A DNA stretch of 64,000 bases from Pseudeuparius sepicola. Its lineage: Eukaryota; Arthropoda; Insecta; Coleoptera; Anthribidae. Below the pieces are notes generated by a model. It was given only the letters and a program-made list of their open reading frames with translations, ran no database searches and had not been told where the DNA came from. The translations under genes and the position numbers were made by a program. The stretch is taken from the NCBI GenBank assembly GCA_963920635.1, contig OY987298.1, forward strand, positions 3,410,001-3,474,000, in the 5' to 3' direction. Each line of letters opens with the position of its first letter. Position 1 is the first letter of the stretch. This document shows, piece by piece, positions 52,208 to 63,640 of this stretch.

Positions 52208-54353
52208 TAGAGGCCCTGTATGACACGAAAAGTGACAGTTATTCGTTTTAACAGAGGTTGGACAACAGATTTTGGCAGATCTAGTAACATTGTTTTTATT
52301 ATATTCTTATCTTGGCGGGTGCCAGTTTGTCAACAAAACTGTCGACAAATTATTGAGCGTGCTCGTTTTCTTTTGCAAAAAGGAATGTTAACAGTTAAAA
52401 GTTACATCTTGTGTAATAAGAAACTGCAAGAATTCTGAGCAGGATGAATTTTTCATAACACCCTTTCCAAAAAGCGCAGAAGAACGAGCACGATGGTGCA
52501 AATGAAATACCCTAACATGAGAGTTGGAAATGATACGAAAATTTGCGAGGTAAGTAAATTTAATTACATAAGTATCTCTAGTTTCTTTTTATTTTTTGTT
52601 TGATCTGTGATTTTAATCTGCAGAATAATTTTCTTAATCTGCATCAGCAACATAACATAAGATATTTAAATTAATATACGTATTAAATATTAGTACCTAC
52701 ATATTTATTTTCAATAAAAGTCCATAAGGTTCTACAAACCCCCTATTAGAATTCTTATGAAAATTTCCCAATGTTAAAGAGATAAAATTAAAATTTTTGC
52801 CCTTCAAGGAGGTAAAACCTGTTAGGTAGGTATATTTACTGGACCGGGATAGGCATTTTTCGTTTCATGGAATAATAAAAATGTAAGTAAGTATATGTGT
52901 TAGAGAGAGGAAGTTTTGAAGGAGCTTTATTTTATACCAAGACCAACAAAATCGGACAAAAAAGAAGTTAACACGGGTGGGAATATAAAGAACCCTTTTT
53001 GTGTAGTCAGTTAAATGTGTGAGCTTATATTCCATTACAAATTTCTTGCTGATAAAAAAATAGCATTTGATGGCAACGTTTTATTATGTTTAGGTAGCTT
53101 AAATTTATAGTTCTTTAACTTTCACAGGTTCACTTCTGTGACATGGATTGTGAGTGTCAGGTTGTGCTGAAGAAAGGATCATCTCCTGCAACGTTTGATG
53201 AACGTGACTTTAGCAAGAAAGAGCAATTATTAAATATGTATAAATGTCTGAGAACTTGTACTAGTTTGATTTTTCCTATTTACTTACAATATATCTTTGA
53301 AAACAAAAATACTGTTGTCTTCTTTATTGAAATGTAGATGATCTCTCTTGCATTAAAAAGTTATTAACTTTTATTTTACAAAAAAAAGAATGAGAGACTA
53401 ATATATCGATATTAAATATCTAGGTACTCATTTTTTTATTCAGCCTAATTCCTATTATTATTGGTTGATTCATATTACCAAAACAAACTTTCCAACTTTT
53501 TGTTCCGTACAAATTTCAGTATTAATTGTCTTAAAATTATGATGGTAGGTATAAGAAGAGAGTTTGAAGAAACGAAACCATACAGTAATAGTTATTTATG
53601 TACCAAGGCACTTTTGACGGGCGATTTCTCCGCGTCTGACGTTTGATGTTTACATCTCGCCAAGGCCTACTTATTGAAAAAATCGTACAATAATGGGCTA
53701 CATTATTGTACGATTTCTGTGCTTTTAATGACGATTTTGGGACATTTTAATGCCGATTTCAAGAAAAACCATTTAAAAGACCTTTTTTTTTTTAATGAAC
53801 GGAATAAAATTTATTATTGCAGCTATGTTTCCTATTGAAGAAATATTCGAAAGTTTGATTAGTTGGTATGCTAGAGCCTTGTTTAATTTTATGTACATAC
53901 CTATCTACATATACCACCCTCCTACAAAAATTTAATAAATGTTTTTATCCATGATATCCTAAAATTTCTGTTTTCTTGGAACAAATTATATGTTTCTTCA
54001 CTTTTCCATTCAAACTTCAATAATTATTATTAGTGAAGCTTTGCAAATAACATGCTACTACCTAACCTATTTACCTATTTATTGGTTTTATCTATATTTT
54101 TATACATTTTAAACTGTGCCCTCATCTACCTACGCTTATGGCAGTTAACTGTCGTTAGCTTAACCTTAAAATCCAATTTTGATACATCGTGCTGCTAGGG
54201 GAATGTTAGAAAGAGCGAAAAAATATATGTCTGTTGCACAAAATGAATTTCATAGGGAAAATAAGACCCTCGCCAGAGAGAGAGAGATCCGATCGTTGTC
54301 CAACCTCTGTTAAAACGAATAACTGTCACTTTTCGTGTCATACAGGGCCTCTA
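52208..54353. mobile_element. hAT-like element, 2146 bp, perfect 8-bp duplication
   Basis: It starts TAGAGGCCCTGTATGACACG and ends with the inverse; the terminal repeat is about 57 bp (through TTCGTTTTAACAGAGGTTGG). GTTGTGGG is duplicated on both sides (52200-52207 and 54354-54361). TAGAG fits the hAT YARNG terminal rule, and P elements also make 8-bp duplications. The interior has no recognisable transposase; small frames at 52220-52438, 53143-53337 and 53461-53646 show no known domain. Treated as non-autonomous. Confidence 0.8.
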
Positions 54354-54380
54354 GTTGTGGGTAGCGTCCTGAGCACGATA

Positions 54381-55196
54381 CACTTACCCATGATATGTCA
54401 CTAACGAATCCGAAAACAAGGCAACTTTGCGCATCTACGTCAGTTGCGAATCACGAATTGTAAATGGTATCCTCGGTTGTGTTTTACGATTTTTTATAGT
54501 TTACAGTTTAATGTGTCAAGAAAAAAGTGTAAACAACTGACTTATCGTCAGTCCAGCTCGACAGTGCTTTGAAATAGGCCAAAAATGCCGGGATGTGCAG
54601 GCAGCGTATGTCCAAATAATAATAGAAACAGTAAGGGAACGGAAAAATTAAGTATTATAGATTTCCCAAGGACAATAATCTGGTAAGGAAACAGATTATT
54701 TATAGAACAGAGCATTAAAAATAGGGTACTCAACAGAGTTTATGCCTGGTTTATACAGCAAATAAAATAGAATGTGCAATAATAAATTAGCCTTGTTATG
54801 GTTAAAGGGAAGCATTATTTGATCCCTACTTTCCTCCCTATTTATTATGTTGTTTTGTTTGTTGTTTAACTATAAACTAAGCATTAGTTGTGCAGGTTGT
54901 GCTTGTGTCGAGGCTTGTGTGCATTAATTAATTAGCTAAAACGCAAAGAAAACAAATTATTTGTAAAATTATAATAATTATCAAATTAAATGTGTTTTTT
55001 ATCAACAGAATATTCCTTCATTTATCTAGTAGTATAATCTACATATTTTTAACAACATTTATTTAAAAGAAAACGTTTAAAATAATCAAAAACCCATAAA
55101 AAAAGTATCTATTGCTGTGTAAAACATATGGAGCAATCTAAATTCTGATTCGCAACTGACGTCACAAGATGCGCAATGACATACCGTGGGTAAGTG
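54381..55196 (+). mobile_element. THAP-encoding element relic, copy 2, with terminal inverted repeats
   Basis: CACTTACCCATGATATGTCA at the left and TGACATACCGTGGGTAAGTG at the right. Inner TGCGCATC / GATGCGCA and ACGTCAGTTGCGAATC / GATTCGCAACTGACGT words are also inverted. The flanks do not show a clean direct duplication because they are themselves inverted parts of the outer element. It is internally shorter than copy 1. Confidence 0.65.
54595..54690 (+). pseudogene. THAP-domain start, decayed
   Basis: ATG then MPGCAGSVCPNNNRNSKGTE as in copy 1, followed by a different frameshift and loss of the KKWIAACRR segment. Not functional. Confidence 0.55.
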
Positions 55197-55639
55197 TATC
55201 GTGGTCCTGAGTATAACCACAAAAAATCACCATCGAAGTCGTGTTGCGAACCCCGCAATAGAGGTGGTTTTGCTAACATTTTTTTGTGTACATTATTACA
55301 TTCTCTACAACTTTCCCCTATTTTTTTTTAACTTCAATACTTCACGAGATATAGGTAAAAGATCACCACCAGCTAAAGTGCTTTATAAGGGTAAAAAAAA
55401 TTCTTTAAAACAAGCTGATTTTTTCAGGGTTAACTGGGGGTGCACTCAAGTATTGAAGTTAAAAAAACACTTCATAAGGGAAAGTTGTAGACACATAAGA
55501 AAAAAAATTTACCTACACATAAGAAAAAAAATTACAAAAAAAAATGTTTGCAAAACCACCCCTATTGCGGGGCGTAACACGACTTCGATGGTGATTTTTT
55601 GGGGTTATACTCAGGATGCTACCCACAACCAACCCTGTA

Positions 55640-56387
55640 AATATCTACCTGTTAAGAATTATTTTTTTTCTCCATGTATAATTTTCTTGGACTATCAGTG
55701 ATTCCGGCAAAAACCACATAACACAAAATAGGTAAAATATAAAACTGTGAAAGTAAGTTATGATGTATGTAGGATATGATGTATTTATATCTAAATAGAT
55801 TTAAATTCTTTGCCTTGACTGTCACCAAATCCAAAGATAACTCAATTTAGAAAGAGAAAAATATTTCTAAAATTTTAGTTGAAATGTGCGCATACGGGCA
55901 AATTTGTAAAGTCGGTGTAATTTTTGTTAATTATAGTTTAGTGTGCATACGGGCAAATTTTTGAAGTCGGTTTTAATTATTTTGTAAATTATTTTTTAAC
56001 AGTACGTTGTCCAGAAAAGCGCCTTTTAAACGTAGTAACATTTTTTTAACAAACACCCTTACATATTTTATAATTTCGACATGTTGGTCCACCTATCGTA
56101 GTGTCGGCGACCAGCTTAGAGTTAGTTCATTATTAAGTGGCTCCGGGCCCTGCGGTTTCTCAGCGAGCCGGACCTCCGGATTTCTAAATAATTTATATAC
56201 GGACTTGTGTTTCTTGTTGGGCAGAGTGCGACCGCCTATATATAGACAAATGGCGGCCGGCCAAACTTTGATGTCTGTCACAGAGAATACGTAATGGGCG
56301 AGTGCTGCACTTCTGACTTCGAGTAGATCTCTCCGAACTATTATACAGCGTGTAGTACGGTAAAAATTTGACATATTATGTCGGCAG
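55640..56387. other. No gene; GAAGTCGGT-type repeat fragments and a GC-richer patch
   Basis: 55700-55990 shares TTGACTGTCA, GGGCAAATTTTTGAAGTCGG and nearby words with 60060-60330. 56090-56300 is GC-richer; its overlapping frames on both strands have no recognised domain. Confidence 0.4.
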
Positions 56388-56955
56388 TACAGGGTGTCCC
56401 ATTTTGGGTGTTTTTCTCAAAAATCTCGGTTATTATTAAAGCTAGAGGGTTGCGGTTTTCACGTCACTGTACTACTTTTTTGAGAGGAATTTGGTCGACC
56501 AATCAGATTTTAGATAAGTTTATAGTTTCCGCTTTTATAAATTTTTTTGGCGTAGAATCGAATGGAATAATTAGTTTTTTTGGTAGCGTTAATAGTTTTT
56601 GAGATATGGTTTCCAATTAAAAAAATATAACTTTGGTTCATATCTCAAAAACTATTAACGCTACCAAAAAACTAATTATTCCATTCGATTCTACGCCAAA
56701 AAATCTATAAAAATAGTTGATTAAATTTGTCGATATATACAAGTTGTAGCCAGGAGAGAGGTTTCCAAAAAATCGAAAATTTCAGTTCTGCGCCAATGCG
56801 CGGAAACTATAAAACTTATCTAAAATCTGATTGGTCCACCAAATTCCTCTCAAAAAAGTAGTACAGTGACGTGAAAACCGCAACCCTCTAGCTTTAATAA
56901 TAACCGAGATTTTTGAGAAAAACAACCAAAAACACCCAAAATTGGACACCCTGTA
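56388..56955. mobile_element. Fold-back MITE, 568 bp
   Basis: TACAGGGTGTCCCATTTTGG at the left and CAAAATTGGACACCCTGTA at the right. The arms are inverted almost to the centre (ACTGTACTACTTTTTTGAGA; TCTCAAAAACTATTAACGCT). Confidence 0.85.
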
Positions 56956-57874
56956 CATAGATTTTATATTTTATTTCCTTGTTCCATCCTAATTAAATTT
57001 ACGTAATATGCCCGCCGCCAATAATGTACTAATACGTATTATTTAAATTAAATTTAGATAAATTGTTAACTAAATGATACAGTGGGAGTTATGACAAATG
57101 ACAAGGGATTGGTTTCGTTGTTTCAAAGCCTTCTAGCTGGAGGATTTTTATTTATTTTTTATTATCGTATGTGCCGTCCCTTTTTTAGTTCTACAATTGA
57201 AAGATAAGTTGTAAGTTAAATTGTTGACAATACTGATTAATATTTAGACTTCTCATTATTAAATACAGGGCCGCATTAGAAAAAAAATTATTGGAAAAAA
57301 GGAATTTTCAGTATAATTGTCTCAAAACATGTTAAAAATATTTCTCGTCATACATCATGGTATTTGCAATGAAAAGTGCTTTCAAAATCTACAAAAAAAA
57401 AAATCCAGGTCCGTATTTAAAAAAATTAAGTTGAAAATGGTTTCTCAAAAACGAAACGTTGTAGAACAAATCTAAAAACTCCATCTTAAGGCCCGTTAAA
57501 AAGTGCCATAAGAAAGTGCTTTTCTTTTTTCTCTATCTGTGATAGCAACTTCAGAAAAAAATAAAATCGAAAACGCAAAATTTTACTTTTTTCAAAATAA
57601 CTCGAAAACGAAAAAAGATATTAGAAATCAGTTTGTGCCATTTTATTGACCTGGAAATTGCGCAACTTTTTTCCCATTTAACCGTTGCCCTATCTCTCAC
57701 CGTTTGCAATATCCCCATGCTGTTCATTCTTATCCGGGACACAGTGTATATAATTTATATGAGATGAGATAATGGGAAGAATTGTTGAAACCATTCTCAT
57801 TGCATTGTTGAACTTGGTACTTACACTAACTGTCAAACTTTAATATTAAATCGTAAGATATTGTTCTATACTCC
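56956..57874. other. No recognisable feature
   Basis: AT-rich. Possible transposon-end words (CAGGGCCGCATTAG near 57267; CCGGGACACAGTGTATA near 57735) are noted but could not be paired with confidence. Confidence 0.35.
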
Positions 57875-58085
57875 GTCGAGAGATGGAGCTGAATGCATCT
57901 TACCATTTTTCTGGTGTGCTCTATTTTTAAATGAAGATATAGGCCCCTTCTTATTTGAATTGAAGATTTCTTTTTCTTTTCAAGAGGAAACGCGCGCGAA
58001 TAAAACTTTTATTGTTCGAATATACACTGTTCGACAACAAATTTTTGCAATGTAGGGATTAAAACCCCTCTTATAGTAAATAAAA
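57875..58085 (+). repeat. Dispersed ~200-bp repeat, copy 2
   Basis: GAGAGATGGAGCTG, CATCTTACCATTTTTCTGG, TTTTCAAGAGGAA and TAGGGATTAAAACCCCTCTT in the order of copies 1 and 3. Confidence 0.6.
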
Positions 58086-58255
58086 TTAAGAAGTTAGTGT
58101 GTCCCCGGATTGAGTTCACATAAGGTGTAAACAAGAAAAAAAAATGGAGATGAAATTTGAACTTCTTGGGATCAGCCCCGTTGGTTTGAAACTAATTTGT
58201 GACATAATTTTAGTTTCGAAAAATTACGTATGCATTGGAAATTATCAAGAATAGT

Positions 58256-58465
58256 ATATTTCATTACGAGTCTGGAAATAAAGATTTTTCCGTGCGCGCG
58301 AGACAAATTCCAGGCGCAGCCCAACACGGGAAGTCATGCAAGCACGGAAAAATCTATTTCTGGACGTCTAATGAACGATATTTTTTTTATTATACTTCTT
58401 TGAAAATGGAAACTTAAAACATTTTATCGGCATATTATAATAAATTTAATTGACAAAAAATAAAC
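58256..58465. repeat. Repeat shared with 5350-5560 (inverted)
   Basis: TTTCATTACGAGTCTGGAAA, AAGATTTTTCCGTGCGCG, AAATCTATTTCTGGACGT and GGCATATTATAATAAATT match the reverse strand of the insert inside the 5112-6482 element. The related end (CCCCATCTTTCATTATTGC, AAACAGATGAAAATAAGG) is at 59135-59190. Confidence 0.6.
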
Positions 58466-58595
58466 AATGCAGACAATATAGTGTTTGGTATGTATGATGC
58501 GTTTGTTTCCATGGTTACTCTCAAATTATTTCATTGAAACACTTACGAATTAAAATATAAAATAGGTACATGTTAAATATCAGAGAGCATATCTT

Positions 58596-59013
58596 GGGGC
58601 CGCGGTGGCGTCGCTCGTACCGGCGCTGACTTTTTAGACTGCATGTTTTTCTGCCTTCGATCGACCTTGGTTCGACGCAGACGCATGCATATGTCTTTAA
58701 AGAAAAACACCGCTATGGCCAAAAGAGCTGGGCAAATGTGGGTTCACGGTATTGCTCCTAAATAGCTTCATCCGTGTGATTTACTAATTGTCCTACACTC
58801 ACTGGGATTACTACGGTTTTCTAGGGTTTTCCGTAGTACTTGAGCGAATGCTATCCTAGTTCTATCCGGAAAAAAGTCGGCCCTAGCCGCAAATGGCAAC
58901 GAAGACAAAATAATAGTAATTGCCCCCCTCCCCCGCACAAGCATGTGGTTGCTTTTGGGGTACTCCTAGTTTGGAGTATTGTGAGGGTGAGAATTATTAT
59001 TATTATTATTATA
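58596..59013 (+). mobile_element. tRNA-derived SINE with (ATT)n tail
   Basis: A GC-rich head (GGGGCCGCGGTGGCGTCGCT) is followed by GGTTCGACGC (58669-58678), which matches the B box of an RNA polymerase III promoter. TGGCGTCGCTCG (near 58606) is a possible A box. The body ends in CTCCTAGTTTGGAGTATTGT and a TTA microsatellite tail (58993-59013). A 3'-end copy in the other orientation is at 59503-59615. Confidence 0.55.
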
Positions 59014-59502
59014 TAGAGTTTCTTAAATTTAGTTTACTTTGCTGTATATTTCTATTTTAAAGCCATATATTCGGTATTTTTAATCAGCGCACGGAAAGTT
59101 TTTCCATGCGCTGTTTCCGTGCGCTAGCCCGAAAAACCCCATCTTTCATTATTGCTAAAACAGATGAAAATAAGGTGTTTTCAAAGAAGTCTAATAAAAA
59201 CTAATTTTTTACCTCAAGAAAGTGTCCTTTTTGTAGGTTTTACTACAAAATATTATTAAGGAAACTTGTTCAGAATGAAAAACTGAACAGGTTAGCGAAA
59301 TTTCAAAAGTCCAGATCTACTTTGATTTTTTGGCATTTTCTCATTTTTTTTAGAAAAGTGCCCTCTTGTATTTATTGTGTATTTATTATGTATTCATCAT
59401 CATTTATGACATTTTTTCTATGTAAAGTGATATAAAAGGTTTCAAAATTGCAATACTGGAAGTTTCAAGGTCGAATATTTTCCAAACGCTTAAAACAAAC
59501 AT

Positions 59503-59615
59503 ATTATTAATAATAATTCTCACCCTCACAATACTCCAAACTAGGAGTACCCCAGAAGCAACCACATGCTTGTGCGAGGGAGGGGGGCAATTACTATTAT
59601 TTTGTCTTCGTGGCC
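59503..59615 (-). mobile_element. 5'-truncated copy of the SINE
   Basis: On the minus strand it carries the SINE 3' part (GAAGACAAAATAATAGTAAT, CACAAGCATGTGGTTGCTT, TAGTTTGGAGTATTGTGAGG) and then an ATT/ATA tail. 5' truncation is usual for this element class. Confidence 0.65.
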
Positions 59616-60371
59616 TTGGAGAGCATTAGGGTGTTCCATTTAAAACAAAACATAAGTTTGGTTTGGCACCGCTTTTCGGAAGGCCTGTATAAAACAAAAT
59701 TGACGCTGAAAACAACTTGCTCTGGCGTCTACAACTGTTACCTGAAACTTTTTTTCCAACCTCAGAAGTATAGAAAATAAGAGGGGTGTAAAAATATACG
59801 TGAAAGTGTCCAGTTTTGGGAAAGAAGACAAAAACGTAGATATAGGGAGGAAGTGCAAGTTTTAATTTAAAAAAAAAGGATAAATTAAGCAGTTTAAATA
59901 AAATCTAATAATGTTCGGTTTGAATGAAGTAACAAATTAGCAACATTAGTTGCACAAAGAAAAGTATGAAGTATGCTAACACAAAACCAATCTAGGGCTC
60001 TACTAAATGTGGTACCTAGATACATACATAATAAAAAAAAATTAACAAAAGAATTAAAACCGACTTCAAAAATTTGCCCCTATGCACACTCCACTAAAAA
60101 TTTAAAAAATAATTAACAAAAAATAACACATTTGGTGACAGTCAAGGCAAGGAATTTAAATCTATTTAGATATGAATACATCATATCCTATATACATCAA
60201 AACTTACTGTCAAAGAGAAAAACATATCAAAAATTTTAGTTGCAATGTGCATGTGCATTTTTGTTATTTTTTTTTAATTTTTAGTGAAGTGTGCATTCGG
60301 GCAAATTTTTGAAGTCGGTTTTAATTTTTTTGTAAAATTTTGTTTATTTCTTATTTTTTAGTGAATTATTA

Positions 60372-60890
60372 AGAATTATCGAAATCGGTCCAATATTAAA
60401 TTTCATCCCCTATTTGTCCACCCTTTTTCTATTCTAATTTAATTTCTCTTCAAATTTAAATGTGACCACCCCTAAGGTACAAAGAAATAATCATCGAAAT
60501 CGGTCCAATATGAAATTACATCCCCTATTTTTCCACCCTTAGGAGTGGAATCTTTTCTTCAAATTTAAATGGGGCCACCTCTAAGGTACTCCCTTTCTAA
60601 TAAAAATAGAATCATCGAAATCGGTTCAATATGAAATTTCATCCCCTATTTGTCCACCCTTACGGGTGGAATTTTTTCTTTAAATTTAAATGGTGCCACA
60701 CCTAAGGTACTCCCTTTCTAATAAAAAAGGATCTTCGAAATCGGTTCAATAGTAAATTTCATCCCCTATTTGTCTACCCTTAGGGGTAGAATTTTTTTCT
60801 TCAAATTTAAATGGGGCCATTCTGCAGGTATACCCTTTCAAATAATAAAAGAATTGTCCAAATCGGTTTATAATTGACGGAGTTCTGAGA
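60372..60890 (+). repeat. Tandem repeat, five units of ~119 bp
   Basis: TCGAAATCGGT(C/T)CAATA followed by TTTCATCCCCTATTTGTCCA and AAATTTAAATG recur about every 119 bp (60378, 60496, 60615, 60735, and a diverged unit at 60858). The block lies between GAAGTCGGTTTTAATTTT (60313) and GAAGTCGGTTAAAAAGG (60940), so it is probably internal to an element of the GAAGTCGGT family. The minus-strand frames across it are not genes. Confidence 0.7.
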
Positions 60891-60989
60891 TAACAAACAT
60901 AAAAAACATACAACCGAATTGATAACCTCCTCCTTTTTTGAAGTCGGTTAAAAAGGAATTCAGAGTAATGTAAATCCGGCAAAACCAAA

Positions 60990-61500
60990 TGTAATATGTC
61001 AAAAGTTTAACGGTGACGGCCGAACTGTATATAAATGTTCCCAGCGATCCGAAAATTTTAAATCGCCCGCAATTCAATTGCGATTAATTTTTAGCGCGAA
61101 ACTACGAAATTATGTGGCTCCAACCGAAGGTTTTGTGAGTGCCAAATGGGTCGAAACGCATTTTTGTATTAGCGAGTCGACCGTGTCAGACCCGCTTCAC
61201 ACTGCATTTATTCTGTATCGTTACACGGTTTTTCCGATGCGCGCGTCCGGCTTTTCCGGCACGGGTTACACGGAAAATCGACGCTTTATCGGCGGCGGCG
61301 ATGCGAAAGTCGCCCGATTCCGATTCGGCGATGATTTGTTGTGTTTGGCCTAAAAACGGATGTACCCAATAAATTTAAATTTATGCGGTTGCCGGTTTGT
61401 AGTTTAAAAATATACTGGCACATGAAAGATACATGCGTGCAATAATGTTGTTAGTGGCGTTTTTGAAGTTTCTGGGGTGTTTTAAATGTGGACATAAATA
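60990..61500. other. GC-richer segment without a recognised gene
   Basis: The two overlapping plus frames (61078-61353 and 61139-61372) have no known domain, and no splice or promoter context was convincing. CpG content is higher than the surroundings. Confidence 0.35.
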
Positions 61501-61559
61501 TCTATACTATGAATAATGAATCACCATCCTTACGTAATAGATGTCAAACACTTCTGGAA

Positions 61560-62035
61560 TACCTCTCAGACATTATTCAAGTGATCTTCAAATGTTCTTC
61601 CCAAAATAATGACATCATCCAAATATAATACACATGTTTTCCATGCCATACCTCTTAGCACAGTCTCCATGAGCCTCTGAAAAGTTGCTGGTGCATTACT
61701 AAAGGCCAAATGGCATAATGTTTAATTGCCATAAACCTGTACCAGTAGAAAATACAGTTTTCTCTTTATCTTCAGTGTGCATTTCAACTTGCCAGTACCC
61801 ACTCAGATAGTGTCTAATGTGTCATCTATTCTGGGTAGAGGGTAGCTATCCTTCTTGGTGACATCAATTAACCGTCGATAGTCTACGCAAAACCTCACAG
61901 ACCCATTTTTCTTCTCCACTAGGACAACTGGAGAAGTCCATGGGCTCTGCGACGGTTCAATAACTCTCTGTTGTTCCATTTCCTTCAACATAGTTGAAAC
62001 CTCTTCTCGCTTAGCAAGGGGTAGGCTTCGAGGAG
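61560..62035 (-). pseudogene. Ty3/gypsy reverse-transcriptase fragment
   Basis: On the minus strand a clear RT start (VIEPSQSPWTSPVVLVEKKN, then RFCVDYRRL and KKDSYPLPRIDDTL) is followed in another frame by SGYWQVEMHTEDKEKTVFST and WQLNIMPFGL, and then by the catalytic box LYLDDVIILGRTFEDHL near 61600-61625. About 40 codons between DDTLD and SGYWQ are missing, and there are frameshifts and stops. RNase H, integrase and gag are not seen. A TTTGGTGTCAGAAGCGCG block (62186-62203 on this strand) may be a primer-binding site next to an LTR end. Confidence 0.75.
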
Positions 62036-62299
62036 ACTGTTTGATCGGAGGGCTATTAGTACTAGATATTTATCCTGTGCTGTACTAAACCTGTCCTTCC
62101 AAAATCGTATTATAACCTTCAACTTTTCCATTTCCATTCAGGTTTGTTTTCTGGTTGTGGGCATTGACCTCGGGGTCCTCTCAAAATCGCGCTTCTGACA
62201 CCAAATGTACTGTATTTCAACAATCACAGACCAAACTCTTTGCCTTGGGTACCACTTTCATTGTTTAGCCTTCAAAAATCACAAATAAACTTGTCAGAT

Positions 62300-62714
62300 A
62301 CTAGATACTGTCACTGACCAAGAATATTCTATCAACTCCAAAAATCTTTGAGTAGGTTAGGCATTTTTCGTTACAATATCTATAAATTTCAAAATTAAAA
62401 AGACTTTTAGTGTTTATAATAGTAAATAAAATTTAAATGTACAAAAACAATCAATAAAAACAAAGAGTACTCTAGAAAATAAAATAAATTAACAGAAAAC
62501 CTCTGTAGATTAAAAACAATTCGTTAGTAAAAATTATATGATTTTATAAAAAAAAATTCAATCTCTTTCTCAATGGTTATAATTTTGGCCAAAATTTGCC
62601 TAACAATAATAGACCTATCTATAAAAATGCTGAAACTGATAAACTGATAAAGTTAGGTAAACATGATTTAGGTATTTTTACTGAGCCAATAGTTGTAAAT
62701 AGAATTTTTCCAGG
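62300..62714. other. No recognisable feature
   Basis: AT-rich; could hold LTR remains of the Ty3/gypsy relic, but no paired LTR is visible. Confidence 0.3.
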
Positions 62715-62968
62715 TACAGGGTGTCCCAGTTAACGTGATAAACCCGATTTTCTCGGTAATTTTAAAGATAAATCGGTGATGCAAAAAACAGACTTGTGTA
62801 GAATTTTCCGAGGAATTAGAATGTGAGGTCTAACTTAATATACCGGGTGTTGTTAAAAAGTTATTTAAAAAATACCGTTTTCCAAAAAATTGTGAATTCG
62901 TATTCCTCGATTTATCTTTAAAATTACCAAGAAAATCGGATTTATCACGTTAACTGGGACACCCTGTA
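62715..62968. mobile_element. Short fold-back MITE, 254 bp
   Basis: TACAGGGTGTCCCAGTTAAC at the left and GTTAACTGGGACACCCTGTA at the right; the arms continue through GTGATAAACCCGATTTTCT and AATTTTAAAGATAAATCG, with a loop of roughly 80 bp. Confidence 0.85.
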
Positions 62969-63449
62969 CATATATTTTTGGCTTAAAATTGGATGTACTG
63001 TATTAGTTCTTAATTAAATGGGCCAATATTCGAAGGATAAAAATAAATGTGTGCTATTAGCACAACTCTAGCATCTAATAAGAAATGATATCATATTTAG
63101 ATTTTTCATTCAAAAAAAAAAACCTCGGTGTGTAAATTTATTGCTTGATTTACCAGAGGGTTCTGGAAATATCGGGAAAAATCGAAACCGTTTTTTTTTA
63201 ACTTTGACGCCCTGTAGAACGTGCAACAATCCGACAGGTTATATTTGGAATAGTTGACTGAACCATCCCCCATTGATGTATGTATGTCACCCTTAAATTA
63301 AAAAACTTGCATCAATAGAGGCCAAGTCGACCTTCATAATTCGTAACCTAATATAAAAATCAAATCAATCAAAATATAACAATGTGAACACTGTCAACAA
63401 TGTCACTGCGATCAAACAACAACTGTAAGATGTTGCTTTAAATCACCGA
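62969..63449. other. No recognisable feature
   Basis: AT-rich sequence with no gene or shared repeat seen. Confidence 0.35.
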
Positions 63450-63640
63450 GAGATGGAGCTGAAACCATCTTACCATTTTCTCCGCATGCTCTACTTTTAA
63501 ATATCGACTGTAGGTTCCTCGTATTTGAAGATTTCTTTCCAAGAGGAACACCAGTTAATTTCTGGTTTCTTATGATGTTATTACAAGTGACAGTATGATT
63601 AATTTTTGGAATTAGGGGTTAAAACCCCACTTAAATAAAC
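63450..63640 (+). repeat. Dispersed ~200-bp repeat, copy 3
   Basis: GAGAGATGGAGCTGAAACCA, TTACCATTTTCTCC, TTTCCAAGAGGAA and TAGGGGTTAAAACCCCACTT, co-linear with copies 1 and 2. Confidence 0.6.

Larger units (their letters stand above)
52190..55639. mobile_element. Outer fold-back element split by two nested insertions
   Basis: The left arm (GCAGGGTTGGTTGTGGGTAG, CGTCCTGAG...) is broken by 52208-54353 and by 54381-55196. The right arm (CAGGATGCTACCCACAACCA, ACCCTGTA) ends at 55639. GTCGTGTT, ACCATCGAAG and CCCCGCAATA blocks are inverted at 55205-55275 and 55548-55616. Flanks beyond the ends (AACAGGTAGATATTT) are also inverted. Confidence 0.65.

Noticed and set aside
55186..55701. 171-codon plus frame
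   Set aside because: It runs from a THAP-element end through an inverted repeat and a Lys-rich low-complexity stretch. The two arms are the same DNA read in opposite sense, so it is a chance frame.
58669..58678. A genuine tRNA gene at the B-box-like motif
   Set aside because: No cloverleaf could be drawn, the A-to-B distance is long and a microsatellite tail follows; a SINE fits better.
62186..62300. Complete LTR of the Ty3/gypsy relic
   Set aside because: A primer-binding-like sequence is visible, but no second LTR or TG...CA pair was found, so it is only mentioned in the reverse-transcriptase entry.
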